Shown here: piece by piece, positions 9,027 through 17,883 of the stretch
Layout of the letters: each line of letters starts with the position of its first letter
Numbering within the stretch: the first letter of the stretch is position 1
Assembly (NCBI GenBank): GCA_965243565.1
Contig: OZ251571.1
Coordinates: forward strand, 806,001 to 870,000
Origin: CBDEVH01 sp965243565
Lineage (GTDB): Bacteria > Pseudomonadota > Gammaproteobacteria > Tethybacterales > Persebacteraceae
Direction of reading: 5' to 3'
Length of the DNA: 64,000 nt
Made by a program: the position numbers and the translations under genes
Notes under the pieces: model-generated
Databases searched by the model: none
The model's input: only the letters and a program-made list of their open reading frames with translations
Told to the model about the DNA's origin: nothing

Positions 9027-9450
9027 TACTGTTTTGTTTTTCAAGGGCTTCTTTTACTTCGGGGGGAATGTAATTTTCATCGTGCTTGGCTAAAATTTCA
9101 TCGGCAATAAAAATCCCTTTACTATTTAAACTGCCTTTGGCAACAACGCCTTGTCCTTCACGAAACAAATCGGGCAATACACCTTCAAATTGGACCGACA
9201 CGGATTCGTTGAAGTCTGTTACTAGAAACTGCACGCGTATGCCTTGTTGTCGTTTAAATGAATCAGTCTGCACCATGCCTCCCAATCTAAACGATTGTTC
9301 GGGAATATTCTCGCCACTTTTTATTTGAGTGGGCGTTAAAAAATAGAGCAGATTGTCTTGAAAAGCGGTAATTGCCAATACGGCAGACAAAGTAATGCCA
9401 AGGCTAAGACAAAACACTACCAATAATCGTTTTTTTTGTTTAGCGGTCAT
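9013..9450 (-). CDS. ccmE: Haem chaperone CcmE
   Basis: 145 residues: an N-terminal membrane anchor (about 8-28), then the periplasmic OB-fold. The haem-attachment motif HDENY (His123, Tyr127) follows DEILAK, as in all classical CcmE. It accepts haem from CcmC in the periplasm and hands it to CcmF. Its end overlaps the second ccmG, and its start overlaps ccmD by 11 bases. Confidence 0.95.
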   Translation of the reverse strand: MTAKQKKRLLVVFCLSLGITLSAVLAITAFQDNLLYFLTPTQIKSGENIPEQSFRLGGMVQTDSFKRQQGIRVQFLVTDFNESVSVQFEGVLPDLFREGQGVVAKGSLNSKGIFIADEILAKHDENYIPPEVKEALEKQNSNEIK

Positions 9451-9586
9451 TGTTTTTTTTAATTGCTCTCCAGCGTCGCCAATGTACTATAAACACCGTG
9501 CCAAATAAGACAAGCATAATGCCATAACTTGACAAAATATAGCTGCTGTATTTTCCAAATTCAAATAAAGCGATGAGTTTATCCAT
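9440..9586 (-). CDS. ccmD: Haem exporter protein CcmD
   Basis: 48 residues from the ATG at 9586, which overlaps the 3' end of ccmC by eight bases; a longer frame reaches 9649 but the extension lies inside ccmC. The sequence MDKLIALFEFGKYSSYILSS is the usual CcmD opening, with one membrane helix (about residues 18-38) and a basic tail WRRWRAIKK. CcmD stabilises CcmC and helps release holo-CcmE. Its position between ccmC and ccmE confirms the call. Confidence 0.85.
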   Translation of the reverse strand: MDKLIALFEFGKYSSYILSSYGIMLVLFGTVFIVHWRRWRAIKKNNDR

Positions 9587-10295
9587 GATTTTTTTTGTAT
9601 AATTTTTTGTGGAGTTGGCTTTGCATTGCCATAAGAATAATAGTTGCAAAAAAGAGTTTAAACGAGAGCATCATTAATAATAAAGGCTTTAACATGCTGG
9701 GATGAATCGATGGTTTGCTGAATTTTAAAATACTAGCAGGTTGGTGTAGGGATGTCCACCAATCGACCGAATAATGAATAATGGGGATGTTAATAAACCC
9801 AATAATGAGCAAAATTGCATTGACTTGATTGCGTGTTGGGTTATCTTGAAAACTGTTTTGTAGGGCGATAAATCCGATATAAATAAACAATAAAATGAGT
9901 TCGGATGTTAGTCGTGCATCCCACTCCCACCATGTTCCCCACATTGGTTTGCCCCAAATACTACCGGTTACCAGTGTTAAAAAGGTAAATAAAACACCAA
10001 GTGGGGCGGCGCATCGAATATAAACACTGCTTAATTTAAAATTCCATATTAAGCCAATAACGCCAACAATGGTCATTGATGTATAAACAAAAAGAGACAT
10101 CCATGCCGCCGGCACATGTACAAAAATAATACGATACCCTTCGCCTTGTTGGTAATCGGGTGGAGCAATCCACAATGACCAATACAATCCAATGGTAAAG
10201 GTGATTAACCAGCTGGCAATAAGCCACGGCAGCACCGCATTGGCAAAACGGTTAAACGTTGGCGGTGAGGCTAGTTTATGTAACCAATTCCACAT
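9579..10295 (-). CDS. ccmC: Haem transporter CcmC
   Basis: 238 residues with six predicted membrane helices. The tryptophan-rich WWD domain GKPMWGTWWEWDARLTSELI is present, together with periplasmic haem-ligand histidines in HVPAAWMS and HQPAS. It loads haem onto CcmE. It abuts ccmB and overlaps ccmD. Confidence 0.94.
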   Translation of the reverse strand: MWNWLHKLASPPTFNRFANAVLPWLIASWLITFTIGLYWSLWIAPPDYQQGEGYRIIFVHVPAAWMSLFVYTSMTIVGVIGLIWNFKLSSVYIRCAAPLGVLFTFLTLVTGSIWGKPMWGTWWEWDARLTSELILLFIYIGFIALQNSFQDNPTRNQVNAILLIIGFINIPIIHYSVDWWTSLHQPASILKFSKPSIHPSMLKPLLLMMLSFKLFFATIILMAMQSQLHKKLYKKNHG

Positions 10296-10975
10296 TATCG
10301 GCTCTGGTAGCTAAGACGTAAAACAGAAGCGGTTGCCATAGGCAAAACGGTGAGCAAAAACACACCGATACTGCTAAGCAAAAGCACCGCAGAAGAAACT
10401 TGCAGATTGTCGTTATGGCCCGTGATAATGGCAGTCGAAAATATAAGCGTAGGGATAGAAAGCGGCAGTATTAAAATTAATGTGAGTAGGCTATTGCTTT
10501 TTCCAACCGTTAGTGCGGCACCAAATGAGGTGAGAATACTGATAATAATAGTGGTTAGCGGTAGCGTAAATAATAAGGCAACAAGACTTTTATCGGGCAA
10601 AAACAGCAGAAACGAAGCCAGTGGTGCAATCAGTAATAATGGTATACCCGTTTGTAGCCAATGTGCGGTTATCTTAGCCAATACCACTATAGTTAATGGC
10701 TTGGGGCTTAACAAAAGTTGTTCCATATAGCCATTTTCGACATCGCTACGAAATAAATTATCATGAGCGAGTAGGGCAGCCAATACAGTGCTTGCCCACA
10801 ACACCCCGGGTGCGACCTGCGAAAGCGTATTATTAGATACATTGATCACCACCGAAAAAATAAGTATGACCAAAATAAAGAACGAAATTGGTAACATCCA
10901 TAATATGGGTTGCCTAAAGCCAATGAGAATTTCACGCTTGAGTAGTAAATAAAAAAATGAGGCTAAAGTGTTCAT
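10295..10975 (-). CDS. ccmB: Haem exporter permease CcmB
   Basis: 226 residues from ATG at 10975, which overlaps the ccmA stop (ATGA). A ten-residue longer frame is open but lies inside ccmA. Six membrane helices are predicted; the block FRSDVENGYMEQLLLSP is the CcmB signature. With CcmA it forms the ABC complex that drives release of haem-loaded CcmE from CcmCD. Confidence 0.92.
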   Translation of the reverse strand: MNTLASFFYLLLKREILIGFRQPILWMLPISFFILVILIFSVVINVSNNTLSQVAPGVLWASTVLAALLAHDNLFRSDVENGYMEQLLLSPKPLTIVVLAKITAHWLQTGIPLLLIAPLASFLLFLPDKSLVALLFTLPLTTIIISILTSFGAALTVGKSNSLLTLILILPLSIPTLIFSTAIITGHNDNLQVSSAVLLLSSIGVFLLTVLPMATASVLRLSYQSR

Positions 10976-11613
10976 TGTGGATTTTGCGGCTGTTTTGCAC
11001 TGCATTGAACAAAATGAGTGGCGGACATGGGCAAATCAGATTCGTTGTGCATACTAGTAATAATTATACCGCCAGATTCTAGATGGTCTTTGAACCAATG
11101 GCACAATAATTCTTTGCCTTCCTTGTCCAATGCGGCAAATGGTTCATCCAGCAGCCAAATATCGGCATTAAAAACACGCAGAGATGCCAACGCTACCCGC
11201 CGCTTTTGTCCTGCCGATAATTCTTGACACGGGGTATGTAGTTGATTTTTTAGTCCGCATTCTGTTAGTGTATCTTCGTATTTTTGTTTGGGCAAACGTT
11301 GCCTTAAATAAGCACGATTTTTTAGGTTTTCTATAGGTGTGAGAGACTCAGATATGGCATTTTGATGTGCAATATAAATTAATGTTTCGAGGTAGTTTTC
11401 TCTGTCTTCATCAATGGCTTGTTTATTCCAGCGAATCACTCCTTGCTCTAATGGCAATAACAGGCATAAAAGTTTAAGCAAAGTTGTTTTGCCTGATCCA
11501 TTGTTGCCCACAATTTTAACCAAGCTATGAGACTGAGCCGTAAACGACATTGCATTTAACACAGTCCCCCATTCACGAGAAAACGAAACGTTGTTTAATT
11601 CGAGTGTATTCAC
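10972..11613 (-). CDS. ccmA: Haem exporter ATP-binding protein CcmA
   Basis: 213 residues. Walker A is GNNGSGKTTLL (about residues 36-46), the signature motif is LSAGQKRRVALA, and Walker B is IWLLDEPFAALD. It is the ATPase of the CcmAB complex. It is the first ccm gene of the minus-strand cluster, its start overlapping the lpxH stop by four bases, so the ccm genes appear to be read through from lpxH. Confidence 0.94.
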   Translation of the reverse strand: MNTLELNNVSFSREWGTVLNAMSFTAQSHSLVKIVGNNGSGKTTLLKLLCLLLPLEQGVIRWNKQAIDEDRENYLETLIYIAHQNAISESLTPIENLKNRAYLRQRLPKQKYEDTLTECGLKNQLHTPCQELSAGQKRRVALASLRVFNADIWLLDEPFAALDKEGKELLCHWFKDHLESGGIIITSMHNESDLPMSATHFVQCSAKQPQNPQ

Positions 11614-12326
11614 GGATAAGTGTGTAAATCTAGTTTACCGTCTTTGATAGTGGCATAACCACCTACTGTATCTTGCCAATGTGGCAAGCAGCAATGTAAT
11701 TGTGAATTGTCTGATGAAAAGGGGGTCATTTGTGCTTGATGAAAATGTCCATATAGCAAAATATTACATTGATAATACGCTAGTTTGTCTGCTATTTTTT
11801 GAGAATCTGGGTTTGATATTATAAAATTACCATCGCTCTTATCGCGTAAGCGTTCTGCCAATTTTCGCCTTAATTTTAGTGGTGTTTGCTGCAATATCAG
11901 TTTGATGATGGGGTTGGTTATAATGCTTCGAGTGCGCAGGTATTTTTTATTATCGACCAGTAAATCGCCGTGTGTCATTAATAATTGTTGTCCATTGTGT
12001 TTTAGCACATACCAATCTGGCAAAACGGTAGAAGTAGTTTGTTTAAACCATTTTATGCCAAGCATAAAATCTCGATTCCCTCGTTGAATAAAAAGTGGGA
12101 TACCACTGTCAGATAAATTACGTAAGGCTTGGCGACATTCGTCAATTGTGGAATTATTGTCATCATCACCCACCCATACATCAAATAAATCACCCAAAAT
12201 AAAAAGTGCTTTGGGGCGTTCTAGTTGTTTTAAAAACTCAAAGAATAACTGATTGCGTTTGGGAGATGTTAATGACAAATGAACATCAGCAATTACTATA
12301 ATTGTGTTGGACACCCTAATCGTCAA
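11610..12326 (-). CDS. lpxH: UDP-2,3-diacylglucosamine diphosphatase LpxH
   Basis: 238 residues of the calcineurin-like metallophosphoesterase fold. Metal-binding motifs are ADVHLS, FILGDLFDVWVGDD, QRGNRDF, LMTHGDLL and LYGHFHQA. It hydrolyses UDP-2,3-diacylglucosamine to lipid X in lipid A synthesis, so this is an LPS-making bacterium. It heads the minus-strand run into ccmA with a four-base overlap. Usually lpxH follows a cyclophilin gene in gammaproteobacteria, as it does here. Confidence 0.92.
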   Translation of the reverse strand: MTIRVSNTIIVIADVHLSLTSPKRNQLFFEFLKQLERPKALFILGDLFDVWVGDDDNNSTIDECRQALRNLSDSGIPLFIQRGNRDFMLGIKWFKQTTSTVLPDWYVLKHNGQQLLMTHGDLLVDNKKYLRTRSIITNPIIKLILQQTPLKLRRKLAERLRDKSDGNFIISNPDSQKIADKLAYYQCNILLYGHFHQAQMTPFSSDNSQLHCCLPHWQDTVGGYATIKDGKLDLHTYP

Positions 12327-12367
12327 AGCCTAAAATTCAGACTATTCAGATAAAATGGGTAAAAGTC

Positions 12368-12931
12368 TTATACAGAATCGTCAGCACTTGGTGCTGTGTT
12401 TTCATCGACTGTATCATCACAATTGGTATTGTCAACGAGTTCTTCGATACACTCAATAATAACATCTTGTTCTGGTACATCTTGATAACCCGAACGTGAT
12501 TCGGTGGGTAACTCACTAATGCGTGTGGCTATATCAATGCCATCGATTAGTTGACCAAATACGCAATAACCAAATCCATCTTCAACGGGGGCTGTAAAAT
12601 CTAAGAAATTATTATCAGACACATTAATAAAAAACTGTGCAGTTGCTGAATGGGGATCGGGCGTGCGTGCCATTGCTAGGGTGAATTTTTCATTCTTTAT
12701 ACGGTTACTGGCTTCGTTTTTAATGGGAGAGTCAGAGGCTTTAAGATACATTCCGGGTTCAATACCGCCGCCTTGAATCATAAATCCTTTAATAACTCGA
12801 TGAAATAAGGTGCTGTTATAAAAACCGCTTTTTGTGTACTTTAAGAAGTTTTCTACAGTTATGGGTGCTTGGTCATCAAAAAGCTCAGCTTTCATTGTTC
12901 CATGATTGGTTTTAATACAAACGATTGACAT
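12368..12931 (-). CDS. ppiB: Cyclophilin-type peptidyl-prolyl isomerase (cytoplasmic, PpiB-like)
   Basis: 187 residues without a signal peptide. The cyclophilin core is visible: NFLKYTKSGFYNSTLFHRVI, IQGGGIEPG, MARTPDPHSATAQFFINV and FGYCVFGQLIDG. It isomerises Xaa-Pro bonds. The C-terminal 25 residues are an acidic Asp/Asn/Thr tail beyond the usual PpiB end. It is 41 bp upstream of lpxH and downstream of a second, exported cyclophilin. Confidence 0.88.
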   Translation of the reverse strand: MSIVCIKTNHGTMKAELFDDQAPITVENFLKYTKSGFYNSTLFHRVIKGFMIQGGGIEPGMYLKASDSPIKNEASNRIKNEKFTLAMARTPDPHSATAQFFINVSDNNFLDFTAPVEDGFGYCVFGQLIDGIDIATRISELPTESRSGYQDVPEQDVIIECIEELVDNTNCDDTVDENTAPSADDSV

Positions 12932-12968
12932 ATAAATTTCCTTCCTTACTTATAATTTAATAGTGGGG

Positions 12969-13523
12969 TTATCTAATGGTTGCTTTTTCGATAATGATTC
13001 GTTGAGCAGGGACATTTTGGTGTCCTTTGTAGGTAATGGTTTTAATAGTTACAATATCTTTTATAATATCTTTGCCTTCAATAATGTATCCAAAGACAGC
13101 GTAGCCGGCACTACTGGCCGAAAAATCTAAATTGGTATTGTCTGATAGGTTAATAAAAAACTGTGAGGTGGCAGAATGTGGATCAGATGTGCGTGCCATC
13201 GATAACGAATAAGCCACGTTTTTTAAAAGGAAAGTTGCCTCGTTTTGAATCGGCGGACGTGTTTCTTTTTGGTTCATTTTTTTATCAAAACCGCCACCTT
13301 GAATAACAAATCCAGGAATAACGCGATGGAATATTAAACCGTCATAAAAACCGTCTTTGACATATTGTAAAAAGTTTTTTGCTGTTTCTGGTGCATTGGC
13401 TTCGTCTACTTTAATAACGAGAAGACCTTTGTTGGTATTCATTTCGACTTCTGCTGCAATAGCGATATTAAATGTCCCTATTACGACAGATAAACCTATA
13501 AATAACAGATTTTTAAAATACAT
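12969..13523 (-). CDS. Cyclophilin-type peptidyl-prolyl isomerase (periplasmic)
   Basis: 184 residues from ATG at 13523, chosen because AGGAGG lies a few bases upstream on the minus strand; a frame nine codons longer is open to 13550 but lacks such a site. The N-terminus MYFKNLLFIGLSVVIG with AIAA before Glu reads as a cleavable signal peptide. Cyclophilin motifs FHRVIPGFVIQGGG, MARTSDPHSATSQFFINL and YAVFGYIIEG are intact. It is the exported partner (PpiA-like) of the adjacent cytoplasmic gene. It is divergent from gltX. Confidence 0.86.
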   Translation of the reverse strand: MYFKNLLFIGLSVVIGTFNIAIAAEVEMNTNKGLLVIKVDEANAPETAKNFLQYVKDGFYDGLIFHRVIPGFVIQGGGFDKKMNQKETRPPIQNEATFLLKNVAYSLSMARTSDPHSATSQFFINLSDNTNLDFSASSAGYAVFGYIIEGKDIIKDIVTIKTITYKGHQNVPAQRIIIEKATIR

Positions 13524-13673
13524 CTTTCCTCCTATTTTAAAATCAAACACAAAAATATAACAGTCAGTAACACTATATAATGACGATTATTAAAATGTTT
13601 GAACACAAAAATTTACTCTTATATTGCCCTCAATGCGGATTTTACCACAAATAACAAACTTGAATAATTTCTT

Positions 13674-15065
13674 ATGATTACTCGTTTTGCACCAAGCCCA
13701 ACCGGCTATTTACATTTAGGTAACATACGTACCGCTTTGTTTAACTGGTTCATTGCCAAACAACAAGGGGGAATCATGCAATTACGCATTGAAGACACCG
13801 ATGCTTCCAGAAACAAATCAGATTATATTGATGGTATTATTGACGATTTGGCATGGCTTGGCATAGAGTGGCAAGGAAGCGATAATAGCACGCCTTACTT
13901 GCAGTCGAGCCAATCCGAAGCGCACCAAAATTGCTTTGAGCAGTTAAAACAAAACGGCAATATTTACCCGTGTTTTTGTACCGAAGATAATTTAAAAGCA
14001 GAACGTGAATCACAACTTAAAAAAGGACAAGCTCCACGCTACAATGGTGTGTGTAAAAAGCTATCCGAAATCGAAAGACAACAGAGGCTGGCAAGCAATG
14101 ATGAGCATGTATGGCGTTTTAATGTGCCTGCCAAGACCATTAGCGAATTTACCGATGGTGTTCATGGCTTTTTAAGTTTTAATATGACCGACTTTGGCGA
14201 CTTTATCATTCGCCGTAGCAATGGTTGTTTTTCGTTTATCTATGCCAATGCTGTCGATGATGGCTTACATGGTGTAACACACGTATTTAGAGGAGACGAC
14301 CATCTGTCTAACACTGCGCGTCAGCTATTAATTTTAAAAGCATTGGACATGCCATTGCCGCAATACGGGCATCTTCCATTAATTACGGGTAGTAATAACA
14401 AACCGCTTTCAAAAAGAGAAGGGCTAAGCGCCGTACGTGATTTAAAAAAGCAGGGCTATTTGCCATTGGCTATTCATAACTATTTGAGTCGGGTAGGACA
14501 TCATTACAGCCAAGAAGGTGGTGATGAATGGGCAACAATAAAACAGCTGATAAAAAATTTTAACATTGAAGGTTTGGGTAAATCTGCTGCAAAATACGAT
14601 AGCACGCAGTTATTACAAAGACAAAAAGAAGCGGTATTGACTTTAACCGATTCTGATTTTATTAATTGGGTAGGCAAAAACAATCTACCCAATGACTTAG
14701 CCGTGTCAGTGTGTGTTGAATTGTTTAAAAACAATGTGCTGTTTCCGTCAGATGCTAAGATGTTATCTGCTATTTTTGAACAAGCCATACCACCGATTGA
14801 CGAAAACGCACAAGCAGTCATTGATAACGCTGATAGCACATTGTTTAATGTGGCTTATACCAATATTGAGGCAGACAATTGGAAGCGATTTTGCCACCAA
14901 ATACAAGACAAAACAGGCTTGTCAGGGAAATCACTCTTTATGCCATTAAGAGTCGCTTTAACCGGTCGTACAGATGGACCGCCGATGAAGTTGATCTACC
15001 CCTATATTGCGATTGATTTTCGCCGTCAACGGCTATCGCGTTATTGTCAAAAAGCATCAGATTAA
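13674..15065 (+). CDS. gltX: Glutamyl-tRNA synthetase
   Basis: 463 residues, a class I synthetase. The HIGH-type motif is APSPTGYLHLG (residues 6-16) and the KMSKS-type motif is PLSKREG (about residues 245-251). It charges tRNA-Glu, or possibly tRNA-Gln also; the window does not tell. A zinc-like cysteine pair CFC occurs at about residues 101-103. Single gene, divergent from the cyclophilins; a hairpin lies just downstream. Confidence 0.94.
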   Translation: MITRFAPSPTGYLHLGNIRTALFNWFIAKQQGGIMQLRIEDTDASRNKSDYIDGIIDDLAWLGIEWQGSDNSTPYLQSSQSEAHQNCFEQLKQNGNIYPCFCTEDNLKAERESQLKKGQAPRYNGVCKKLSEIERQQRLASNDEHVWRFNVPAKTISEFTDGVHGFLSFNMTDFGDFIIRRSNGCFSFIYANAVDDGLHGVTHVFRGDDHLSNTARQLLILKALDMPLPQYGHLPLITGSNNKPLSKREGLSAVRDLKKQGYLPLAIHNYLSRVGHHYSQEGGDEWATIKQLIKNFNIEGLGKSAAKYDSTQLLQRQKEAVLTLTDSDFINWVGKNNLPNDLAVSVCVELFKNNVLFPSDAKMLSAIFEQAIPPIDENAQAVIDNADSTLFNVAYTNIEADNWKRFCHQIQDKTGLSGKSLFMPLRVALTGRTDGPPMKLIYPYIAIDFRRQRLSRYCQKASD

Positions 15066-15078
15066 TTTATATTAAATT

Positions 15079-15105
15079 GCTAGAAATTGCACTGCAATTT
15101 CTAGC
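15079..15105. terminator. Hairpin between convergent gltX and DUF3108 genes
   Basis: GCTAGAAATT and AATTTCTAGC form a perfect 10 bp stem around a seven-base loop. There is no long T-tract on either side, but its place between two convergent stops suggests a bidirectional terminator. Confidence 0.5.
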
Positions 15106-15141
15106 ACTGTAAACCGTACTATTGTTGTCAATACAAAAGAA

Positions 15142-15825
15142 CTATTTCGTTATTTCAATTGATTGAATGAAGGTTTCAAATATATGCCCTTTGTCGTCGA
15201 TATAACTACGGACAACCAGATATTTTAGGCTAGGGGCAACCCAAATGGTTCTTTTGCCGCGTTTGCTTTTGCGGCTAATGGGGATGGCTTTAATCGCTCC
15301 CATTTCGGTTTCTATTGTTTCTTCTGCACCAACGGTAAAATCATACGCTTTGTAACGCCAGCCATTGGTTACTTCTATTTCGCCACTAATTGGTTTTTGT
15401 AATACATAAGATTGAAAAGCAGAAGTCAGATAATCGTATAAAAACCCTTTGACGGTGGCAGTTTTTTGGGAATCACCTTTTGACAATGCCAATTGCTTGG
15501 TCTTTATATCATAAGTGGCTTGTTGCTCTTTGCCATTCCTTTTTTGAAAATAAAGCGTTGTCATTAAGCCATGTTCGGGGTGTAGTAGCCCTGTGCTATG
15601 GCTAATAACATCACCATACAAGAGTTTTGCCAATCCAACCGCTTTGGTTTGTCTATCAATGGTGTAGTGTTGTTTATCGCTTGATAGGATTAATTTTTCG
15701 GTTACATCAGCGGCATGTAAGCCATTGTAAGAAAATGTGCCTTTAATAATAACGGTACTCTCTACTGCCAATGCGGTATGACAAAAAGCCAGCAGTAGTA
15801 TTAAATTAGAAAATAAGCGAATCAT
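15142..15825 (-). CDS. DUF3108 domain-containing exported protein
   Basis: 227 residues with a signal peptide (MIRLFSNLILLLAFCHTALA). The body matches the DUF3108 pattern: an opening strand block FSYNGLHAADVTEKL, a GLLHPEHGLMT segment and a closing YLVVRSY strand. The function is unknown; homologues are typically encoded directly after purN in gammaproteobacteria, as here (four-base overlap). Presumably periplasmic or outer-membrane associated. Confidence 0.82.
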   Translation of the reverse strand: MIRLFSNLILLLAFCHTALAVESTVIIKGTFSYNGLHAADVTEKLILSSDKQHYTIDRQTKAVGLAKLLYGDVISHSTGLLHPEHGLMTTLYFQKRNGKEQQATYDIKTKQLALSKGDSQKTATVKGFLYDYLTSAFQSYVLQKPISGEIEVTNGWRYKAYDFTVGAEETIETEMGAIKAIPISRKSKRGKRTIWVAPSLKYLVVRSYIDDKGHIFETFIQSIEITK

Positions 15826-16400
15826 TGAAGTAAATCTTGTAGGGTTTTAGCATAGAGCTGATATTCTAACGCTTGTACTCGTTGTTTAAGCGTATCTGCC
15901 GTGTCGTCGGCTAAAACATCAAGCGATGATTGTGCAATAATCGGACCGCCATCAACATCGGCAGTTAACCAATGAATCGTACAGCCATGTTTTTTTGCGT
16001 TGCCATCTATCGCCCGTTGATGAGTGTTTAAGCCAGCGAATTGAGGCAATAAAGAAGGGTGAATATTGACTATTTTATGCGATTGTTCAATAATAAATTG
16101 TTCGCTCAATACTCTCATAAAACCCGCCAAAGCAATAATTTTAGGATTATAGCGGTTTAGAGTGTGACTCATCGCCCGTTCCCATTCATGTTTATTGGTG
16201 TATTGCTGTGGTTCAAAAACATAGGTGGTTTTATTGTGTGCTTTGGCAATTTTTAGCCCATCTGCATTTGGGTTATCAGACAATACGGCTTGCACATTGC
16301 CAGCAATGGGGGATTTTAGTAAGGCTTTTAAATTGCTGCCAGTACCTGATATAAAAACGACCAATCCGTTTGTAATACCAGTGGTTGCCAAATCAGTCAT
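15822..16400 (-). CDS. purN: Phosphoribosylglycinamide formyltransferase
   Basis: 192 residues. Motifs: FISGTGSNLKALLKS (phosphate binding), AGFMRVLSEQFI, and the catalytic NIHPSLLPQFAGLNTH region with the Asn and His expected of GART; the catalytic Asp lies in DVDGGPIIAQ. It formylates GAR using 10-formyl-THF in purine synthesis. It overlaps purM by four bases and the DUF3108 gene by four. Confidence 0.93.
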   Translation of the reverse strand: MTDLATTGITNGLVVFISGTGSNLKALLKSPIAGNVQAVLSDNPNADGLKIAKAHNKTTYVFEPQQYTNKHEWERAMSHTLNRYNPKIIALAGFMRVLSEQFIIEQSHKIVNIHPSLLPQFAGLNTHQRAIDGNAKKHGCTIHWLTADVDGGPIIAQSSLDVLADDTADTLKQRVQALEYQLYAKTLQDLLQ

Positions 16401-17404
16401 TTACCATTAGTCAATGTGCCAATTTGCCAAGCGGTTTCGTTATTATCGTTTAAAAATTGCAATAAATTTTGTGTGTCATCGGCATTGATAACAATGACCA
16501 TACCAATACCACAATTAAAAACGCTTTGTATTTCAGTGTCGCTAATGTTACCTGCATTTTGTAGCACCTGAAAAAGCGGCGGTAGTTTTATGGGTTTTAA
16601 ATCAACATTTAACGAAAGGGGGATAATACGGCTAATGTTATCGCGTAATCCGCCACCGGTAATATGCGCTAAACCATGGATATTAAACTGCTGCCGTACT
16701 TTTTGGATAATGTTACAGTACAAACGCGTTGGTTCTAATAGTGCATCTATCATTGGCACGTCATTAACTTTGGTTTTGGCTAGCGTCGGGTTTTTTTCTA
16801 GTAAGTAGCGAACCAACGAAAAACCATTGCTATGTACGCCCGAAGAAGCAAGCGCAATGAGTGAGTCACCAGCGGCAACCGCTTGTGGGAGTAATTGCGA
16901 TTTTTCACATATACCGACTGTAAAACCAGCCAAATCAAATTGATTATTTTGATAAATACCCGGCATTTCTGCTGTTTCTCCCCCCACCAATGCACAGCCT
17001 GCTTGATCACAGGCTGCCGATATACCGTTAATAATGGTGGCTGCTGTTTCGGCATGTAAATGTCCGCAGGCGTAATAGTCCAAAAAATAAAGTGGTTGTG
17101 CACCAGCACAAAGTAAATCGTTAACACACATCGCAACCAAATCTTGCCCTATGTTTTGTAAAGCATTATGCTCACGTGCCAATTCTAATTTGCTACCAAC
17201 GCCATCAGTCGCCGATACCAATACAGGTTCTTTAAAAGAAGAGGGGATTTCGATAGTAGAAGCAAAGCCGCCAATACCACCCAACATGGTACAGTTTTGT
17301 CTGGTTAAATGGTGATGCGTTTTTTTGGCAGCTGGGGTTATTTTTTTTACGGTGTCTTCACCAGCGGCTATGCTAACACCGGCTTTTTCATAGGTTTTAC
17401 TCAT
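16397..17404 (-). CDS. purM: Phosphoribosylformylglycinamidine cyclo-ligase
   Basis: 335 residues from ATG at 17404; an open extension upstream to 17455 lies within moaC and lacks homology. It contains VSATDGVGSKLELA, GGETAEMPGIY and HITGGGLRDNISRI, the signature blocks of AIR synthetase. It makes AIR from FGAM. purM-purN is a standard pair. It overlaps the end of moaC by eight bases, linking purine and molybdopterin genes in one run. Confidence 0.93.
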   Translation of the reverse strand: MSKTYEKAGVSIAAGEDTVKKITPAAKKTHHHLTRQNCTMLGGIGGFASTIEIPSSFKEPVLVSATDGVGSKLELAREHNALQNIGQDLVAMCVNDLLCAGAQPLYFLDYYACGHLHAETAATIINGISAACDQAGCALVGGETAEMPGIYQNNQFDLAGFTVGICEKSQLLPQAVAAGDSLIALASSGVHSNGFSLVRYLLEKNPTLAKTKVNDVPMIDALLEPTRLYCNIIQKVRQQFNIHGLAHITGGGLRDNISRIIPLSLNVDLKPIKLPPLFQVLQNAGNISDTEIQSVFNCGIGMVIVINADDTQNLLQFLNDNNETAWQIGTLTNGK

Positions 17405-17876
17405 TGGCTTTGTAATCTTTGCTTTTACCGCCTGTTTTTTCAAGCAAGCGAACATTGTTAATAATCATGCCTTTATCAATTGCCTTTAGCATGTCATAAA
17501 GAGTAATAAGTGCCGCTTGTACAGCCACCAATGCTTCCATTTCGACCCCTGTTTTGGCAGTTGTGGTAACGGTAGCCGTGCAATGAACTTGGTGTGTGGC
17601 ATCATCTGTGTTAAACGCAACCGAAACAGCATCGATAGGCAAGGGATGACACAGGGGAATCCAATCCGCTGTTTTTTTACTCGCCATTATGCCGGCTATA
17701 CGAGCGGTTGCCCAGACATCGCCTTTGGGGTTTTCGTCATTCATTAAACCATGCCATGCCTCAGCTGATAGTTGAATACTACCCGCCGCCCGTGCCATGC
17801 GTTGATTGGCTTGTTTGGGGCTAATGTCAACCATGTGAGCTTGCCCTTTATCGTCTAAATGTGTGAGTTTAGTCAT
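17397..17876 (-). CDS. moaC: Cyclic pyranopterin monophosphate synthase MoaC
   Basis: 159 residues. Characteristic blocks are MVDISPKQANQRMARA, IPLCHPLPID and KTGVEMEALVAVQAAL followed by DMLKAIDKGM. It forms cPMP in molybdenum cofactor synthesis with MoaA (not in the window). It lies between mgtE (7 bp gap) and purM (overlap). Confidence 0.94.
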   Translation of the reverse strand: MTKLTHLDDKGQAHMVDISPKQANQRMARAAGSIQLSAEAWHGLMNDENPKGDVWATARIAGIMASKKTADWIPLCHPLPIDAVSVAFNTDDATHQVHCTATVTTTAKTGVEMEALVAVQAALITLYDMLKAIDKGMIINNVRLLEKTGGKSKDYKANE

Positions 17877-17883
17877 ATTTTGA

